Positions 11,108 to 23,727 of a DNA stretch of 64,000 nt are shown here, one piece after another (position 1 is the stretch's first letter; every line of letters begins with the position of its first letter). Below the pieces are notes generated by a model, which worked only from the letters and a program-made list of their open reading frames with translations, was not told where the DNA came from and made no database searches. Source of the DNA: Culex pipiens pallens (lineage: Eukaryota; Arthropoda; Insecta; Diptera; Culicidae). The stretch spans positions 27,602,240 through 27,666,239 of the forward strand of contig NC_068938.1 of assembly GCF_016801865.2 (NCBI RefSeq), written 5' to 3'. The position numbers and the translations under genes are program-made.

Positions 11108-13333
11108 TCCACTGACGGTTTCCACGCAAAATCGACCATAAAAATACGATTTTGAACCGGACCATTTCCGATCTTAATAAAACTTGCTGGATCGTTTGTC
11201 CTACTCAAATCAACAACTCCTGTGCACTCAGTTTAGTAATTTACAAAGGCATTTGAATTTTAGGAATTCTTTTAGTTTTAAATTATTGGTAATTACATTT
11301 AAATTGAAAAAATCATATCTTTCGAAGCAGATGTTCAAAAAAATCGATCGAAAGTGTGTTTTAACGAAAATCGTGCGCTCTTTTCAATGAAAATATTTCC
11401 AAAAGCCGAAACTTTCATTTTCGATCAAAAAACAGCCAAAAATCAAATTTTCTTCGAAAATCAGGCTGAATACACCCTTTGATTCAAATTTTGCCATTAC
11501 CATTCGAAAGAGCGGACAATTTCCCACTTTTCTTCCATAGACACCAAGTTGGAGCGAAAGCGTTTTCGAGTGGTTTGTAAATAAAAACCTTTTTTCGTTT
11601 TTTTTTTATTTTTTTTTTTCAAAAAAACTAAATTACATGTTTTATGGCAAATTTTGTAACAGATCCCATTTTTAAACATAAAATAAAGTTCTGCTTCCGT
11701 GTTTTTGAGTTTTTCCTTGACGTACCAGTTTCAAATACATATAAAAGGATCGAAATAATGAAAAGGTGCACCTTAAAGTAACATTTCCTGAACCACTTTT
11801 ATTATGGAAAAATGTTTATCTCACTCGTCAGTGTTGTTAATACCTGCAAAATAATTTTTTTCCTATTTTTTATGGGTCTTAGGGTGATTCCTGTCGCGTC
11901 AGGGCGGTTCAAAGATGACAATTTTGAGTATTTTTTAATAATCATTGTCAAACGCCGTTTAAACTGAACTCATGCGTATTTTTCCTTGAAAGCCAAATTA
12001 GTAACTTTCCATGTACAAACCGGATAACTTTAGTTGGTTTAAACAATGTCAAGTTGTTTTTAGAAATATGTGTTTTTTTTTTTTTTGCAAAATCGCCATA
12101 ATTGTCATTTTAAAGCACACCCTGACGTGCCAGGAACCACCTTAATAACCTAACAAAAATTATGTATAAAACCCGAGAATCCCGAAGATTTGAAGCCGAT
12201 CCGAGCACCTTAGAGTTTGGCCATGCCGTTTGCCTGGAAAATTGTTGTAAGTCACTTAGCAGAATTTTGTAAGATGTTCAATAATTTGTCAACGTGTTTT
12301 TTTTCCTACAATTAAAATAAAATAAAATCCAACACAGGATTTTTGATTTGTCATCCTGAGAATAATTTAAGTAATAGTAGGACGAAAAGGGAATAAATAT
12401 CACAGAATTTTACAATTTGCAGCTTTTCTATACAAAAATTGTTGTAACTTTTCAGAGATTTGATGAAATAGCATGTTTATTCTGCAAATTTATTCTTGAT
12501 ATAATTAGTTTCAATTCTACGCAAATAGTTTTGATAAACACGAATAAATGATGTTTCCAGATGAATTTGGAAAATAAAATAAGAAAAAAACTATTTTGCA
12601 GGTATTAACAACACTGACGAGTGTGATAAACATTTTTCCATAATAAAAATGGTTCAGGAAATGTTAGCTTAAGTGCATCTTTTTTTGGTTATCTTTAGTA
12701 AATATTTCGTTCCTTTTATATGTATTTGAAACTGGTACGTCAAGAGAAAACTAAACAACACGGAAGCAGAACTTTATTTTAAGTTTAAAAATGGGATCTG
12801 TTACAAAATTTGCCGTAAAACATGTAATTTAGTTTTTTGGAAAAAAAAATAAAAAAACGAAAAAAGGTTTTTATTTACAAACTACTCGAAAACGCTTTCG
12901 CTCCAACTTGGTGTCTATGGAAGAAAAGTGGGAAATTGTCCGCTCTTTCGAATGGTAATGGCAAAATTTGAATCAAAGGGTGTATTCAGCCTGATTTTCG
13001 AAGAAAATTGGATTTTTGGCTGTTTTTTGATCGAAAATGAAAGTTTCGGCTTTTGGAAATATTTTCATTGAAAAGAGCGCACGATTTTCGTTAAAACACA
13101 CTTTCGATCGATTTTTTGAACATCTGCTTCGAAAGATATGATTTTTTCAATTTAAATGTAATTACCAATAATTTAAAACTAAAAGAATTCCTAAAATTCA
13201 AATGCCATTGTAAATTACTAAACTGAGTGCACAGGAGTTGTTGATTTGAGTAGGACAAACGATCCAGCAAGTTTTATTAAGATCGGAGATGGTCCGGAAT
13301 TTGAGTGGTCGATTTCGCGTGGAAACCGTCCAC
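11108..13333. mobile_element. Large palindromic element, arms about 760 bp
   Basis: Arms 11108-11870 and 12573-13333 are near-identical inverted copies over their whole length: GACGGTTTCCACGC outside, the poly(T) and poly(A) tracts in register, TAACAACACTGACGAGTG inside. The loop (11871-12572) contains a separate small MITE. Arms can pair into a 760-bp hairpin, a potential dsRNA source if transcribed. No coding capacity. Confidence 0.9.
11879..12146. mobile_element. Small MITE nested in the loop of the 11.1-13.3 kb palindrome
   Basis: Ends TTAGGGTGATTCCTG and, reversed, TTAAGGTGGTTCCTGG share CGTCAGGG and AATGACAATT-like blocks, giving imperfect inverted repeats of about 45-50 bp. Target duplication not resolved. 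Confidence 0.65.
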
Positions 13334-13341
13334 TAAAAAGA

Positions 13342-13759
13342 TAATTTTTGCAATTCCATCGTGAAACTACTTACTTTTCCTGTCATTCTTGAACAACGAA
13401 ATAGCTTACTTTTCTGTACCAAAAATAACAGAATCGAATAGCAACACTTTTCAAAATAAATGCTGAAAAGTTCTACTTTTCAGCACTGAAATGGGTGCTG
13501 AAAAGTTGAACTTTTCAGCACTTGTTTCGAAAAGTAACACTTTTCAACATTTTTTTGATTTAAACGATTTATTGACAAAATACATGAAAATTTGACTTAA
13601 AATTTCACTCAATGGGTGTTTTTCGGAATTGCAAAAAATGTTGTATGGAACTCGTTGCAAAACTTGATTTTTTCAGCACTCTTCGTATTTATCCAACTCG
13701 GTGAACTTCGTTGGATAAATGTAATCCTCTTTTTGCAACTTGTTGCATAAACTACTATT
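13342..13759 (-). repeat. Hairpin-rich dispersed repeat, copy 1
   Basis: It starts TAATTTTTGCAATTCC and ends, reversed, TAGTAGTTTATGCAACAAG. It contains the palindromes AAGTTnAACTTTTCAGCAC and TTTATCCAAC...GTTGGATAAA. The same family lies at 18755-19037 (truncated) and 23728-24160 in the opposite orientation. It interrupts the right end of the large palindrome. Confidence 0.8.
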
Positions 13760-13897
13760 TCAATCACTCCTGAAAGTTTCATAAAGATATTTCATGATTA
13801 AACTGAGTAAGAGACGATTTACGTTAAAAATTTTGCCGTGCGCAAAGCGAACTGTCGAACTTTGTGAGCGTTTTTCTCTGAACTCCGAGTTGATTTA

Positions 13898-14199
13898 CGG
13901 GTGCCACGATATCTCGAGATGGGATGGACCAAATTGGCTGAAATTTGGGGTGAAGACTCTTAAGACATATTCCGTGTGCATGACGAAGCCCGATTTTGAA
14001 GTTTTGCTTTAAAAAAAAAAATACAAAAATCTTAAACTGGCAATTTTTTATATGAAAAACATAAACATATTTTTATCTTTTTTTAAACAATTTTTTTGAA
14101 AATCGGGCTTCGTCATGCACACAGAACCGGTTTAACGAGGCTTCACCAAAATTTTGAGCCGATTTGGTCAAAGCAGTGTGGAGATATCGTGGCACCCGT
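13898..14199. mobile_element. Inverted repeat element (GGGTGCCACGATATCTC arms)
   Basis: Arms of about 100 bp run from GGGTGCCACGATATC to GACGAAGCCCGATTTT on the left and their reverse complements on the right, around an AT-rich loop (about 13998-14099). Non-coding. Confidence 0.75.
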
Positions 14200-14325
14200 T
14201 TTTTGAAAGTATGATACAACCAAATATCTTCAAATTTATTTTGATATTAGTTGAAAATGTGTATTTTAATGCCCTTAAAACATAATTAAAAAAAAAAAGT
14301 TTAAGTGTGTGCCCAAACCAACCTC

Positions 14326-15459
14326 CGCCAACTCACACAGCAGTTGCCCCGACCCCTCTTCGATTTGCGTGAAACTTTGTCCTAAGGGGTAACTTTTGTC
14401 CCTGATCACGAATCCGAGGTCCGTTTTTTGATATCTCGTGACGGAGGGGCGGTACGACCCCTTCCATTTTTGAACATGTGAAAAAGAGGTGTTTTTCAAT
14501 AATTTGCAGCCTGAAACGGTGATGAGATAGAAATTTGGTGTCAAAGGGACTTTTATGTAAAATTAGACGCCCGATTTGATGGCGAACTCAGAATTCCGAA
14601 AAAACGTATTTTTCATAGAAAAAAACACTAAAAAAGTTTTAAAAATTATCCCATTTTCCGTAACTCGACTGTAAAAAATTTTGGAACATGTCATTTTATG
14701 GGAAATTTTATGTACTTTTCGAATCTACATTGTCCCAGAAGGGTCATTTTTTCATTTAGAACAAAAATTTTCATTTTAAAATTTCGTGTTTTTTCTAACT
14801 TTGCAGGGTTATTTTTTAGAGTGTAACAATGTTCTACAAAGTTGTAGAGCAGACAATTACAAATTTTTTTCGTAAAATCGCGATAACTCGTGATGTTTAT
14901 AAGCAAACCCCTTATGTCTATATATCAAAATTTTTGTAATTGTCTGCTCTACAACTTTGTAGAACATTGTTACACTCTAAAAAATAACCCTGCAAAGTTA
15001 GAAAAAACACGAAATTTTAAAATTAAAATTTTTGTTCTAAATGAAAAAATGACCCTTCTGGGACAATGTAGATTCGAAAAGTACATTAAATTTCCCATAA
15101 AATGACATGTTCCAAATTTTTTTACAGTCGAGTAACGGAAAATGGGAGAATTTTTAAATCTTTTTTAACGTTTTTTCGGAATTCTGAGTACGCCATCAAA
15201 TCGGGCGTCTAATTTTACATAAAAGTCCCTTTGACACCAAATTTCTATCTCATCACCGTTTCAGGCTGCAAATTGTTGAAAAACACCTCTTTGTTCGCAT
15301 GTTCAAAAATGGAAGGGGTCGTACCGCCCCTTCGTCACGGGATATCAAAAAACGGACCTCGGTTTCGTGATCAGGGACAAAAGTTACCCCTTAGGACAAA
15401 GTTTCACGCAAATCGAAGAGGGGTTGGGGCAACTTTTCCCGATTTCGTGTGAGTTGGTA
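14326..15459. mobile_element. Near-perfect palindrome, arms about 540 bp
   Basis: Left arm 14326-14870 and right arm 14927-15459 are mirror copies around a 56-bp spacer. Identical 55-residue peptide stretches can be translated outward from both arms, direct proof of arm identity but not of coding. Outer blocks GACCCCTCTTCGATTTGCG and GTGTGAGTTGG occur in both. Confidence 0.92.
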
Positions 15460-15608
15460 GAGAATTACCCATGTATGTAACCCCTTGTTGAGTTGAGCAA
15501 TTTATTACTTTGGAACAGTCAAAAACACTTTATTTTAGCTGTAATTCATGATCAAACTGCTGATAAGCCGATAATATAAATAGGCTGAGAAAGGGTATAG
15601 TTCCCCTA

Positions 15609-18600
15609 CCAGAAAAATTCCTGATATGAACTTGAATTGCTCTTTTACGATTTAGTGAAGAAATTAACATTTTCAAGAAAAACGCCAGAAAACTTGTCAG
15701 ACCTGCTAACAAGCTTACACATTTCACAGACTACCTATAACAATAAAAATACTATAAAAATAAACTAATTTACTGGAGCTAAGGCCAAAAATAATAAAGA
15801 GATTTTTTTTCAGCTTCTAAAATATGGTTAATGATTTTTTAATTCTTATTTTCAATCTTATTAAAAAAAAACTTTACAAAGAAGTGTAAAAATTGCACCA
15901 TCAAACATTATCCAAAATTACCATTTGAATACTCTCAAACATGCCATGCCCATAGATTCACTCCAGATCCCTTTGCCAAAGCTTCTGACAGGTACTGACC
16001 TTTCCCTTTTTGACGATTATCAACCCCAAAAACTGTCAGCTGGCGGGGCACATTTCATTTTTCCGAAACCCCACCATGAAGACAAGGTGAAAATGCACGA
16101 GGAAAATTCACCGTCAGCAAAAAAAAACAGAATGGAATCCTTCGTTGACATTTTCTTTGTTTCGCGTAAGCCACCTCTCGGGCAAAGGACCTGTCCCCCA
16201 CGTTCAACGATCCAACGAGAAGGTCGCAAGGACGACATCGACGTGGGGTTTGGACGTGGCGCGAAAAAGGACGGTTTTTGTGCTGTTGTTTCAAGGTGGG
16301 TTTTTTTTCTCCTCACAGAATTATTTGGGGTGCGACTCTGATGGAGACGTATTTTTTTACTCAAGGGATGTCACCATTGGCCCTGTTGTGACCGACCTCC
16401 AGGTACGAGCCAGCACGTCCTTGTGCATCAAATTTTCAATTTTTCCACTCGTTGTTGTCTTGTCCTGGGGGTGGAGGGTCTTCGGGGGTGACGAGTGGAA
16501 CTCTTGAAAATAATATGCAAACTTGGCCATATCCAACCAACTTTATTTGAGTATACAACAACTTTCGTTATTAGCACGACAAAGTAAATAGCAAATAAAG
16601 ATCCCAGTATGCTAAGGATATCGAAACTAAGCCTGACGAAATTTGGCATACACAAATAAACAACCAAGAGTTTGTTTTCCCTTAAAATTGAAACAACATT
16701 CAACAGTCCAAAAAAAAGTTCAATCCAAAACAACATTTCTTCTTTTTCTCGCTCCATGTGGTCAAGTTGTGGTCTCCCAATTTCGGTATAACTATTCCTT
16801 TTCCCTCCCTTCTTTTCCTACGAATAGATAGACCGTAAACCGCACACATAAATGCAAGATTTCAACGTAGAAAAACAACAAACCACTAATATCATGTGCC
16901 CACCATTTCGGCAGAGTGTTGTTCCGGGCCCAGGTCCCAGTCCCAGATGATGGGACTCCGCAAGGCGTGTGCGGTTTTCATTCATTCTTATCACGTATTC
17001 ATTAGGTCTGCTGAATAAACAAAAAGGCAAACAAAAAGCAGAGACCCCGGTGTGGCCAACGCGAAAGGAGCATAGAATTGGACGGACCATTCCAGAATCG
17101 GACCAGAGACTAACCGCGAGTTCGCGCAAAACGAGGGGGAAATGAGTAATATGCGCTGTGGAGTTGGATAGCGACTGTTTTATCGGTTATTGCCACATAC
17201 AACGGACAGCACACTTATGCTGGTTGACCACACGGAAAGGGGATTCAGTGGGGTTGGTTGATTTAAACTTATTTCTAACAATTACTCTTTCAATTACAGT
17301 TTAAATCTTGTTTTCAGGAACTTAGGAAAAAAAAATCTTCCTACTACCGTGCAACGAATCTGATATTTTTTGTTTAGTGTAGAAAACTATGAGGTAAAGT
17401 TGGACAAATAATAAGTTGTGGAAAAAATTAAGTAGAAGAAATCTTGTTGAAATTATACATTCTATACAAGCATATTTTCTCACTTCATATCGAGCCTTTT
17501 TTACTTGATTTCAGTTGACAAAGCTTTTTGAAAACTTCAACGACGTTCAACAAAGTACTGATGAGTTAACAATAGGTTCTGGTTGAAAATACATGCTATT
17601 CCCCTCAGTCATTCAAAGTCAAATTTCAAGCAATACTTTAAAAAGTATACATTTTTAAGTTAATTTTTTCTAAACAGCATACTTTTCCGTCTCCTTTGAT
17701 TTTAGGAAAAAATAAAAAAATAAAGAGAATTAATAAATATTGGGATTTAAAAAAAAGTTAAATTGATTTTTTTAAAGATTTCAATGATTAAAAAAATAAT
17801 AATAGATGAAATGAAACAGAAAATGATTTAGAAAAATATACAACCAAAGTAATTGTAAGATTTAAACAATTGAAAAAAAATGTCAAAAATCTGGAATTTT
17901 AACTTAAACATAAAAGATGTAAGAATATTCAATGAATGTAAAGATTTAGAATAATGCACAAATGTACAAAAAAAATCTAGAATTTCAAAAAAAATGTTTT
18001 AACAAGAAAAAAATAAAGAATTCTAAAATTTAAGTAAAATTTAAAGAATTAAAAGTAAATCAAGGATTACAAAAATTTCAAGGTTATTAAAATTTATTTA
18101 TAAAAATAAAATTAATTCTTTTAAAAAGTTCTAAATTCAAAGAATTTTAAGAATTTTACGCCTAATTATTTGAATTTATTTTTAGAATTAATAATAATTA
18201 GAGAAAAAAATATGTAACTTAAAAAATCGGTCATGATTTCATTAAAATTTCAAAAAAAAATTACAGGTTTACTTAATAAAAATGATGGTGAAAAAAAAAG
18301 TAAAAACATAAAAAATCCGAGAATTCTAGTAATAACAAACTCTCACATTAATAATTGGTAGAATCGGAGATTTTCAATAAGGCCACTGCAAATTCTATTA
18401 TAAGTTTTGGTGTCCTTTCCCTGTCTCCTCCAAAATTTCATAAAAAAATAGATGGGAAAAAACCAAAAAAGCAACCCAACCCACTATCACGATTTTGAGC
18501 AGTGCTGAGGGACACAAACTTGAAATAAAATTTGAGCCAGCCTAATGTGCGGTAAACAAAACTTACATTTTCAAAAATTGAAAAAGATTTTTAAAGAAAT

Positions 18601-18754
18601 CAAAGATGTTCAAGTGTTGAAATATTGAATATTGCAATGTTTAAAAAAGATTGTTAGAATGTGAATAAAACTAAAAAGGCTAGTCAATTTTAAAGGACTC
18701 AAACAGCTTAAAGAATGAAAAAATCAGAAATGAAACATAAAAGATGTTTAAAAA
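15609..18754. other. Gene-free stretch; GC-richer at about 15920-17200
   Basis: 15920-16500 and 16800-17200 look single-copy but have only overlapping, unrecognised frames under 140 codons. 17200-18750 is extremely AT-rich with no structure noted. Confidence 0.35.
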
Positions 18755-19037
18755 TAGTAGTTTATGCAACAAGTTGCAAAAAGAAGACTTTTTCAGCACG
18801 AGTTGTACATTTATCCAACGAGGTTTACCGAGTTGGATAAATACGACGAGTGCTGAAAAAATAAAGTTTTGCAACGAGTTGCTAACAACATTTTTTGCAA
18901 TTCCGAAAAACGCTTATTTAATGGAATTTTATGTCAAACATTCATGTGTTAAGTAAATTCATCGTTCGAAACAAAACAATATTGTAAAATGTTACTTTTC
19001 GATACTAGTGCTGAAAAGTTCAACTTTTCAGCACCCA
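18755..19037 (+). repeat. Hairpin-rich dispersed repeat, copy 2 (truncated)
   Basis: It begins TAGTAGTTTATGCAACAAG and contains the TTTATCCAACGAGG...GTTGGATAAATACGA hairpin and the AAGTTCAACTTTTCAGCACC palindrome. The distal third present in the other copies is missing. Confidence 0.8.
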
Positions 19038-19692
19038 TGTTAAGATTTTCTAGAATGCAATAAATTTCAAGAAGTTCTAAAACTGCAAAAAATACAAGAT
19101 TTAAACAAAAAATATTAGATTTTAAAATTCAGGAAATGGAAATTAAAAAAATTAACACAAAAAAACAAATTTCAAATTAAGGAAATTATCAAGAATAAAA
19201 ACAATAAAAAAATTGAAACATTCAACAACTTACAATTTCAAAAAATAAATTCTAGATTTGATATTTTTTAAAGAAATAAAAAGAAAATTCAAGAGTATTT
19301 TAACTTTTGAGTGCGATAGAATTTCAATAATCTGAATAATTAAATAAAACATTAAAAAAATTATTCATTGTTTTGTTTTATTTTAAAAATAATCAAAAGT
19401 AATTAATAAAACTATTTTTTAATTTATCTATTTTTACGAAATAAAACTATGGCACGAATTCCAACAATATTATAAATTTATGATTAATAGAAATTCTAGA
19501 GATTTTTAAAATCCTAATGAATTTAGAAATTTCAATTAATTTTGAAGATTTTTTTGAAATTGAGATAACTTTGCTTCCACCCCAAAATGTTTAAAAAATT
19601 GGAAATGGAGCTTTAAACAACAACTAATTTATATCTATGATTATTGTCATACGTTTCACGGTGAATCTCCAATAAAATAGATATATCATACA

Positions 19693-20210
19693 TCGTCGCC
19701 ATCGTGCTAACTTGTCGTACGTGCATTTTGGGCCAAATTGAGTTAAGAACGCCATTTTGTGCAGCTCACAATGCCTCACCTTTTGACCTTCACAGATCCC
19801 CAAAATTCGATTTCAATCCTGAGATATTCAACAAAAACCGAAAAAACTCCGTGCATTTTTGTCACTTTACATATGATAGTAGTTTCAATCTTGTCGTGCT
19901 ATCTTGTCACTCCATGAAAATTGATGTAAGTGCGACAAAAGGCCAAAGGGATTTCAGGCCAGGAAAGTCAGGATGCGTTTGTCGCACGTACAAGCTAGAC
20001 TACCGTAAACATTTGTAATTATAACTCGGGACTCCAGCAACCAACTTCAACCAAACTTTGGGACAATGCACAGAATGGTGAGCCAAACAAAACGTGTTTG
20101 TTCTTGTTTACATTGCGTGCTCTCGTTTTTGAATATTCAAGGTCAAACATTAAAACGCGTTTTTCTCGGAACGTCAAAATGGCGGGTGCGACAAGATAGC
20201 ACGACGACGT
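19693..20210. mobile_element. MITE-like element with CGTGCTATCTTGTCG ends
   Basis: The left end CGTGCTAACTTGTCGTACG and right end CGACAAGATAGCACGACG are inverted. CTTGTCGTGCTATCTTGTCAC recurs inside near 19891 and GTCGCACGTACAAG near 19980. Short inverted and direct modules suggest a MITE. Flanks not resolved. Confidence 0.55.
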
Positions 20211-21017
20211 CGACATGCATTTACCTTAAGCTACAGGGGAAAAGGCATTTCTATTTTTTTTTAACGATGGAAAATTGTTTAAGGGACTCTCAAGTGAATC
20301 TTTGAATGATCTACTTTTTCATCCTTAATAAAAACAAATTGTTGCCTGAAAATTGAATTAACTTATCATAAGTTTTAGAAAATGGTATTTATCCTGGGAT
20401 GCACTGCCCATGTTCGCATAATTATCACGTATCATTAATTTTAGGTTAATGAGTCTGGTTCTAAAACAAGAAAACTTAAATGGAAACCGAAAATATGAAG
20501 TATTTTGTTCTATAAAACCGGACAAAATTACTTTTATTTTTCAAGAAAAGCTTATGCTAGCCTTATTTGTGGGACAAACATTCCTTGAGTATTTCTTGCT
20601 AGCTTCTTCTTAGCATGGTTTTGGTTCTGGAGGTGCTAAGATATTTTTTTTATCTATAATTTTAAGAATTTAAATCTTAGCAACGACCTACTATGGAATC
20701 TGATAAAGGAATTATGCAAAAAAAAAACAATGCTTACACTTTATTGCCTAGCCTAACCTGCTTTAAACCATTAAAAAAATAAAATTTCACTCCTCCCTCA
20801 TCAGAACAGAGTTAAGTTCAAAATTTTACCAACTCTGACAGCATATAACACAAAAAACATCGGCAACGGCGGCGAGGGGAAGTAAATATTTGCGCATTTG
20901 TTTGTGTATCTCTGCCCGACCGGGTGTGCAGTCCGCTGATTACAAATGAGGGAGCCGGACTCGTCGCGACTCCCCCAGTTGGGGGAACCACGGGACGAAA
21001 CTGCAGAACTCACTTGT
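20211..21017. other. Gene-free stretch
   Basis: AT-rich to about 20800, then a GC-richer patch (20860-21010). No gene or repeat recognised. Confidence 0.35.
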
Positions 21018-21157
21018 TTAACCCTTTAGGTTTTAGTTATTTTAGAGATTTTTTAATCAATTTTATTTTTTGTTAATTTAGTCATATTTTTACATTTCTT
21101 ACAATTTAAGAAAAAAAAAATATAAAGAATAATGTTAACTGTGCAGTAAAGGGTTAA
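21018..21157. mobile_element. Short MITE with TTAACCCTTTA ends, 140 bp
   Basis: TTAACCCTTTA at 21018 faces TAAAGGGTTAA at 21147-21157. The interior is AT-rich and non-coding. Confidence 0.65.
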
Positions 21158-22776
21158 TAACGACAAACTTTGCCCAGAATTTAAACTCTGCATTTGCATC
21201 TTCAACGTCGCCGTTGGCGGGACAGATTACGTGGAATTTGTTACGCGCGCTATTATTCGTAAAAAGAGTCGCACGTCTGGGAAGTTTTTCCTGTAATCAA
21301 GCGGGATCCCGTTAAACCACCACGTCTGTCAAGTTTTGATGCGCAAAGTTTTGAATATTGTGGGTAAACATTTAATCTTAATTTGCAGAAGGGTTCCTAC
21401 ACTGCCAACCAAGCTTTCGAATGTTTTGCCGAAAGTAATAACTTCTAATTGGCCTTGTTGTTTCAACCCAGATATTGCCATACCTCGTATATACGAAACC
21501 AACGAAACCGCCAACGAACGAACGGAACGAACTCCACGTTCGACTCCGTTGGGATTGCTGTTATTTCTGGAAGAGCAGCACAGCAGACGAAATTGAAGAC
21601 CCCCACCACACAGACTGGGGCTGCCTTGATGGATGCTGGATGTTGGCAGGAACACCACACCAGAACTCCTCTCCTCTTACTACCCCTTCGGGTGGCCTCC
21701 CAGCGGAAGAACGCAGTCGAAAGTGGTGACTGACCTTTGCTGCTGAAGCAGCCATCTACGGACACACACATTTTGGATTCGACAGACGCGCGCGCGGGTT
21801 CTCGGTGGGTGATGATGAGTCAAATGAATACAAAAGGAGCCGACACCAGCTCCCTGCCCCCACACCCCCGCGGGGAGCGGGGTAAATGTGCAGGCAAAGT
21901 GATCTCTCGCTCTCTTTCGCTGTCTGTGGTCGTATTTTGTATGAAAGTGCGATGTGCGATTTACGTAGGTACGCAACGCGAACAAACGAGAGAACTGTTT
22001 TTTGGCGATGTGAAATATCATTCTGAGCATCAGGGTTGTAATGAGTTGGAGGGAGTAACTAAGATTTACAGTCCAGACTTAATTATCCGAAATCCTAACT
22101 CAAAGTAAACTTAGAATCATGAATAAATGGTGTATTCCGTATCTTATTGTGGATCACTGAGATCGAATATGACCTCTTGAATGATTAAAACTGATCCGAG
22201 AATTCAATACAAAGAACATTTATTTAATAATTACTAAACAACAAAGTAGTCTAAAAATCAAGCGATTTTATTTCTACGAAAAAAACGGTATATATTTCAA
22301 AACATAAACAATTCTCTAATTTATTCAAGTTTTCTTCAGTGCCTGATCTCAATTCGGGAATTGTCAGAAATTAAAAAATAAGAATCAATTTATGTAAAAA
22401 AATTGTAGTCAATTTTAGTCATTTGAACATTTGTTGGGATTTAGATATTTTATCATAATTTTTTAAGACTGCTCTTTGGGGCCACAATACACGAGGACAC
22501 TTTTTGAAAAGGTTAAACCAAAAAATAAAATTAAATCAAAATATCGGGAAATTCGCTAAAAAAAAATTATCCGTTTCCTTTTAATTTTGGAGATTTTTGC
22601 AAGATTTTTGATTTTTTTTAATTAATGCTGTCAATGACAATTTTTTCGAATATTTTTATATCTTAAAAAGAAATAAAGTTTTCATATTTCCATATGCCTC
22701 GAAAAACTTTTTAATTTGATTTTATAATTAAGGATTTTCGATTTATGAAAATCCAGCTTTAGCTTTATTTTTACAT
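21158..22776. other. Gene-free stretch with GC-rich island (about 21170-22030)
   Basis: The island has a (CG)n-like patch near 21787 and overlapping frames on both strands, none recognised. CAGTCCAGACTTAATTATCC at about 22071 resembles the terminus of the pogo/Tc1-like family seen at 47794. The rest is AT-rich. Confidence 0.35.
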
Positions 22777-22937
22777 ACACAGAAAAAAATGATGGTAATA
22801 TTCATCAGTAAATGGTGACAGATTTTGCGTCGAAAAAAATGTGTAGTATTCATCAGGCTCACATTTTTACACATTTTTATGAAAAATTTAAAAAAAGAGG
22901 GAATATTCAACCTTCCTAATTCAACTTTTTTTATGTG
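22777..22937. mobile_element. MITE with ACACAGAAAAAAATGATGG end, diverged copy
   Basis: The left part matches the reverse complement of the right part of the 43051-43276 element (CACAGAAAAAAATGATGGT, ATTCATC, TGACAGATTTTG). The right end is degenerate (TTTTTTTATGTGTG). Confidence 0.6.
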
Positions 22938-23249
22938 TGCGCTCGAAAAATACAGAAATCAAACACAAAAAGTGGCAATGACTTTTTGAACTTAGTTGAC
23001 CATTTTCAAATATTTACTACAAAAAAAAACTTCTGCCAAACTAAAGCTGGAAACGTTTTTATTAAAATTAAAATGATAATTTGTGAACGCCAAATCATTA
23101 TCACAAATATGTTTATTATGATATTGAATGTCTTAAATAACATTTTCATTTGCAAATTCAATAAAATGGTGGAAGAAACCTTGGGATTCTTGAAAAAAAA
23201 TCACAAATTCTTGATTTTTAATGGATTTGGCGAATTCGCGACTTTTCAG

Positions 23250-23275
23250 ATTTCCCGACTTGAGCTGTTACCCTG
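23250..23275. mobile_element. Terminus of a hAT-like element (reverse CAGGGTAACAGCTCAAGTCG)
   Basis: Reversed, this reads CAGGGTAACAGCTCAAGTCG, like the ends of the element at 29468-30323. The matching left end was not found, so it may be a truncated copy. Confidence 0.4.
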
Positions 23276-23727
23276 TGAAATACTTTTCCCTACATTAATT
23301 ATCATTTTAAGCATGATTAACCATCAAAAATCAGTTTTCATGTAAAAATTTACTAGAGAAAAGCATGGTTAGAAACACCACACGAAGCGTTAAAATTCTT
23401 AATTAAAAAAAAACACCCAATTTAAAAAAAAAAATGGCAGTATTGACAACATATATTTAAAATACCAGAAAATTGAACAGGCAAATTTGCAATTAAGTGC
23501 ATGAGACTATATTGAATTACTAAATTTTCCACGCCACAGAATTGACAGAATTTAGAAAGTTTAGTAATGTTTATTTCTATTATAAAACTGTCATACTATT
23601 GAACTCAAGTGGTAATTTCTCTGTGAAATAGTCTGATCTTTCGGATAAAAAAGATTTATTTTTTTGAGAACAAGTAAAATATTTAAAATTTTATTCTTCG
23701 CCCAGTGTGTATTGGAAAATTTTAAAA

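Larger units (their letters stand above)
11050..15486. mobile_element. Segment bounded by inverted AAGGGGTTACATACATG repeats
   Basis: AAGGGGTTACATACATG at 11050-11066 faces CATGTATGTAACCCCTT at 15470-15486. This 17-bp perfect terminus type is common in mosquito non-coding elements (general knowledge). The 4.4-kb interior consists of two large palindromes, a small inverted repeat and a hairpin-rich repeat. Confidence 0.6.
10969..15608. mobile_element. Region bounded by inverted TAGGGGAACTATACCC termini (composite nest)
   Basis: TAGGGGAACTATACCC at 10969-10984 faces its reverse complement at 15593-15608. The 8-bp flanks do not match, so the two ends may come from different elements. A third terminus, TAGGGGAATTATACCC, lies at about 24693. 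Inside are the elements listed separately at 11050-15486. Confidence 0.5.

Noticed and set aside
14691..15105. Two 71-codon frames with almost the same peptide on opposite strands
   Set aside because: They are mirror readings of the two arms of one palindrome, not duplicated genes.
9670..15608. CRISPR-like repeat organisation
   Set aside because: The repeats are inverted, of very different lengths and without regular spacers; they are nested MITEs in eukaryotic DNA.
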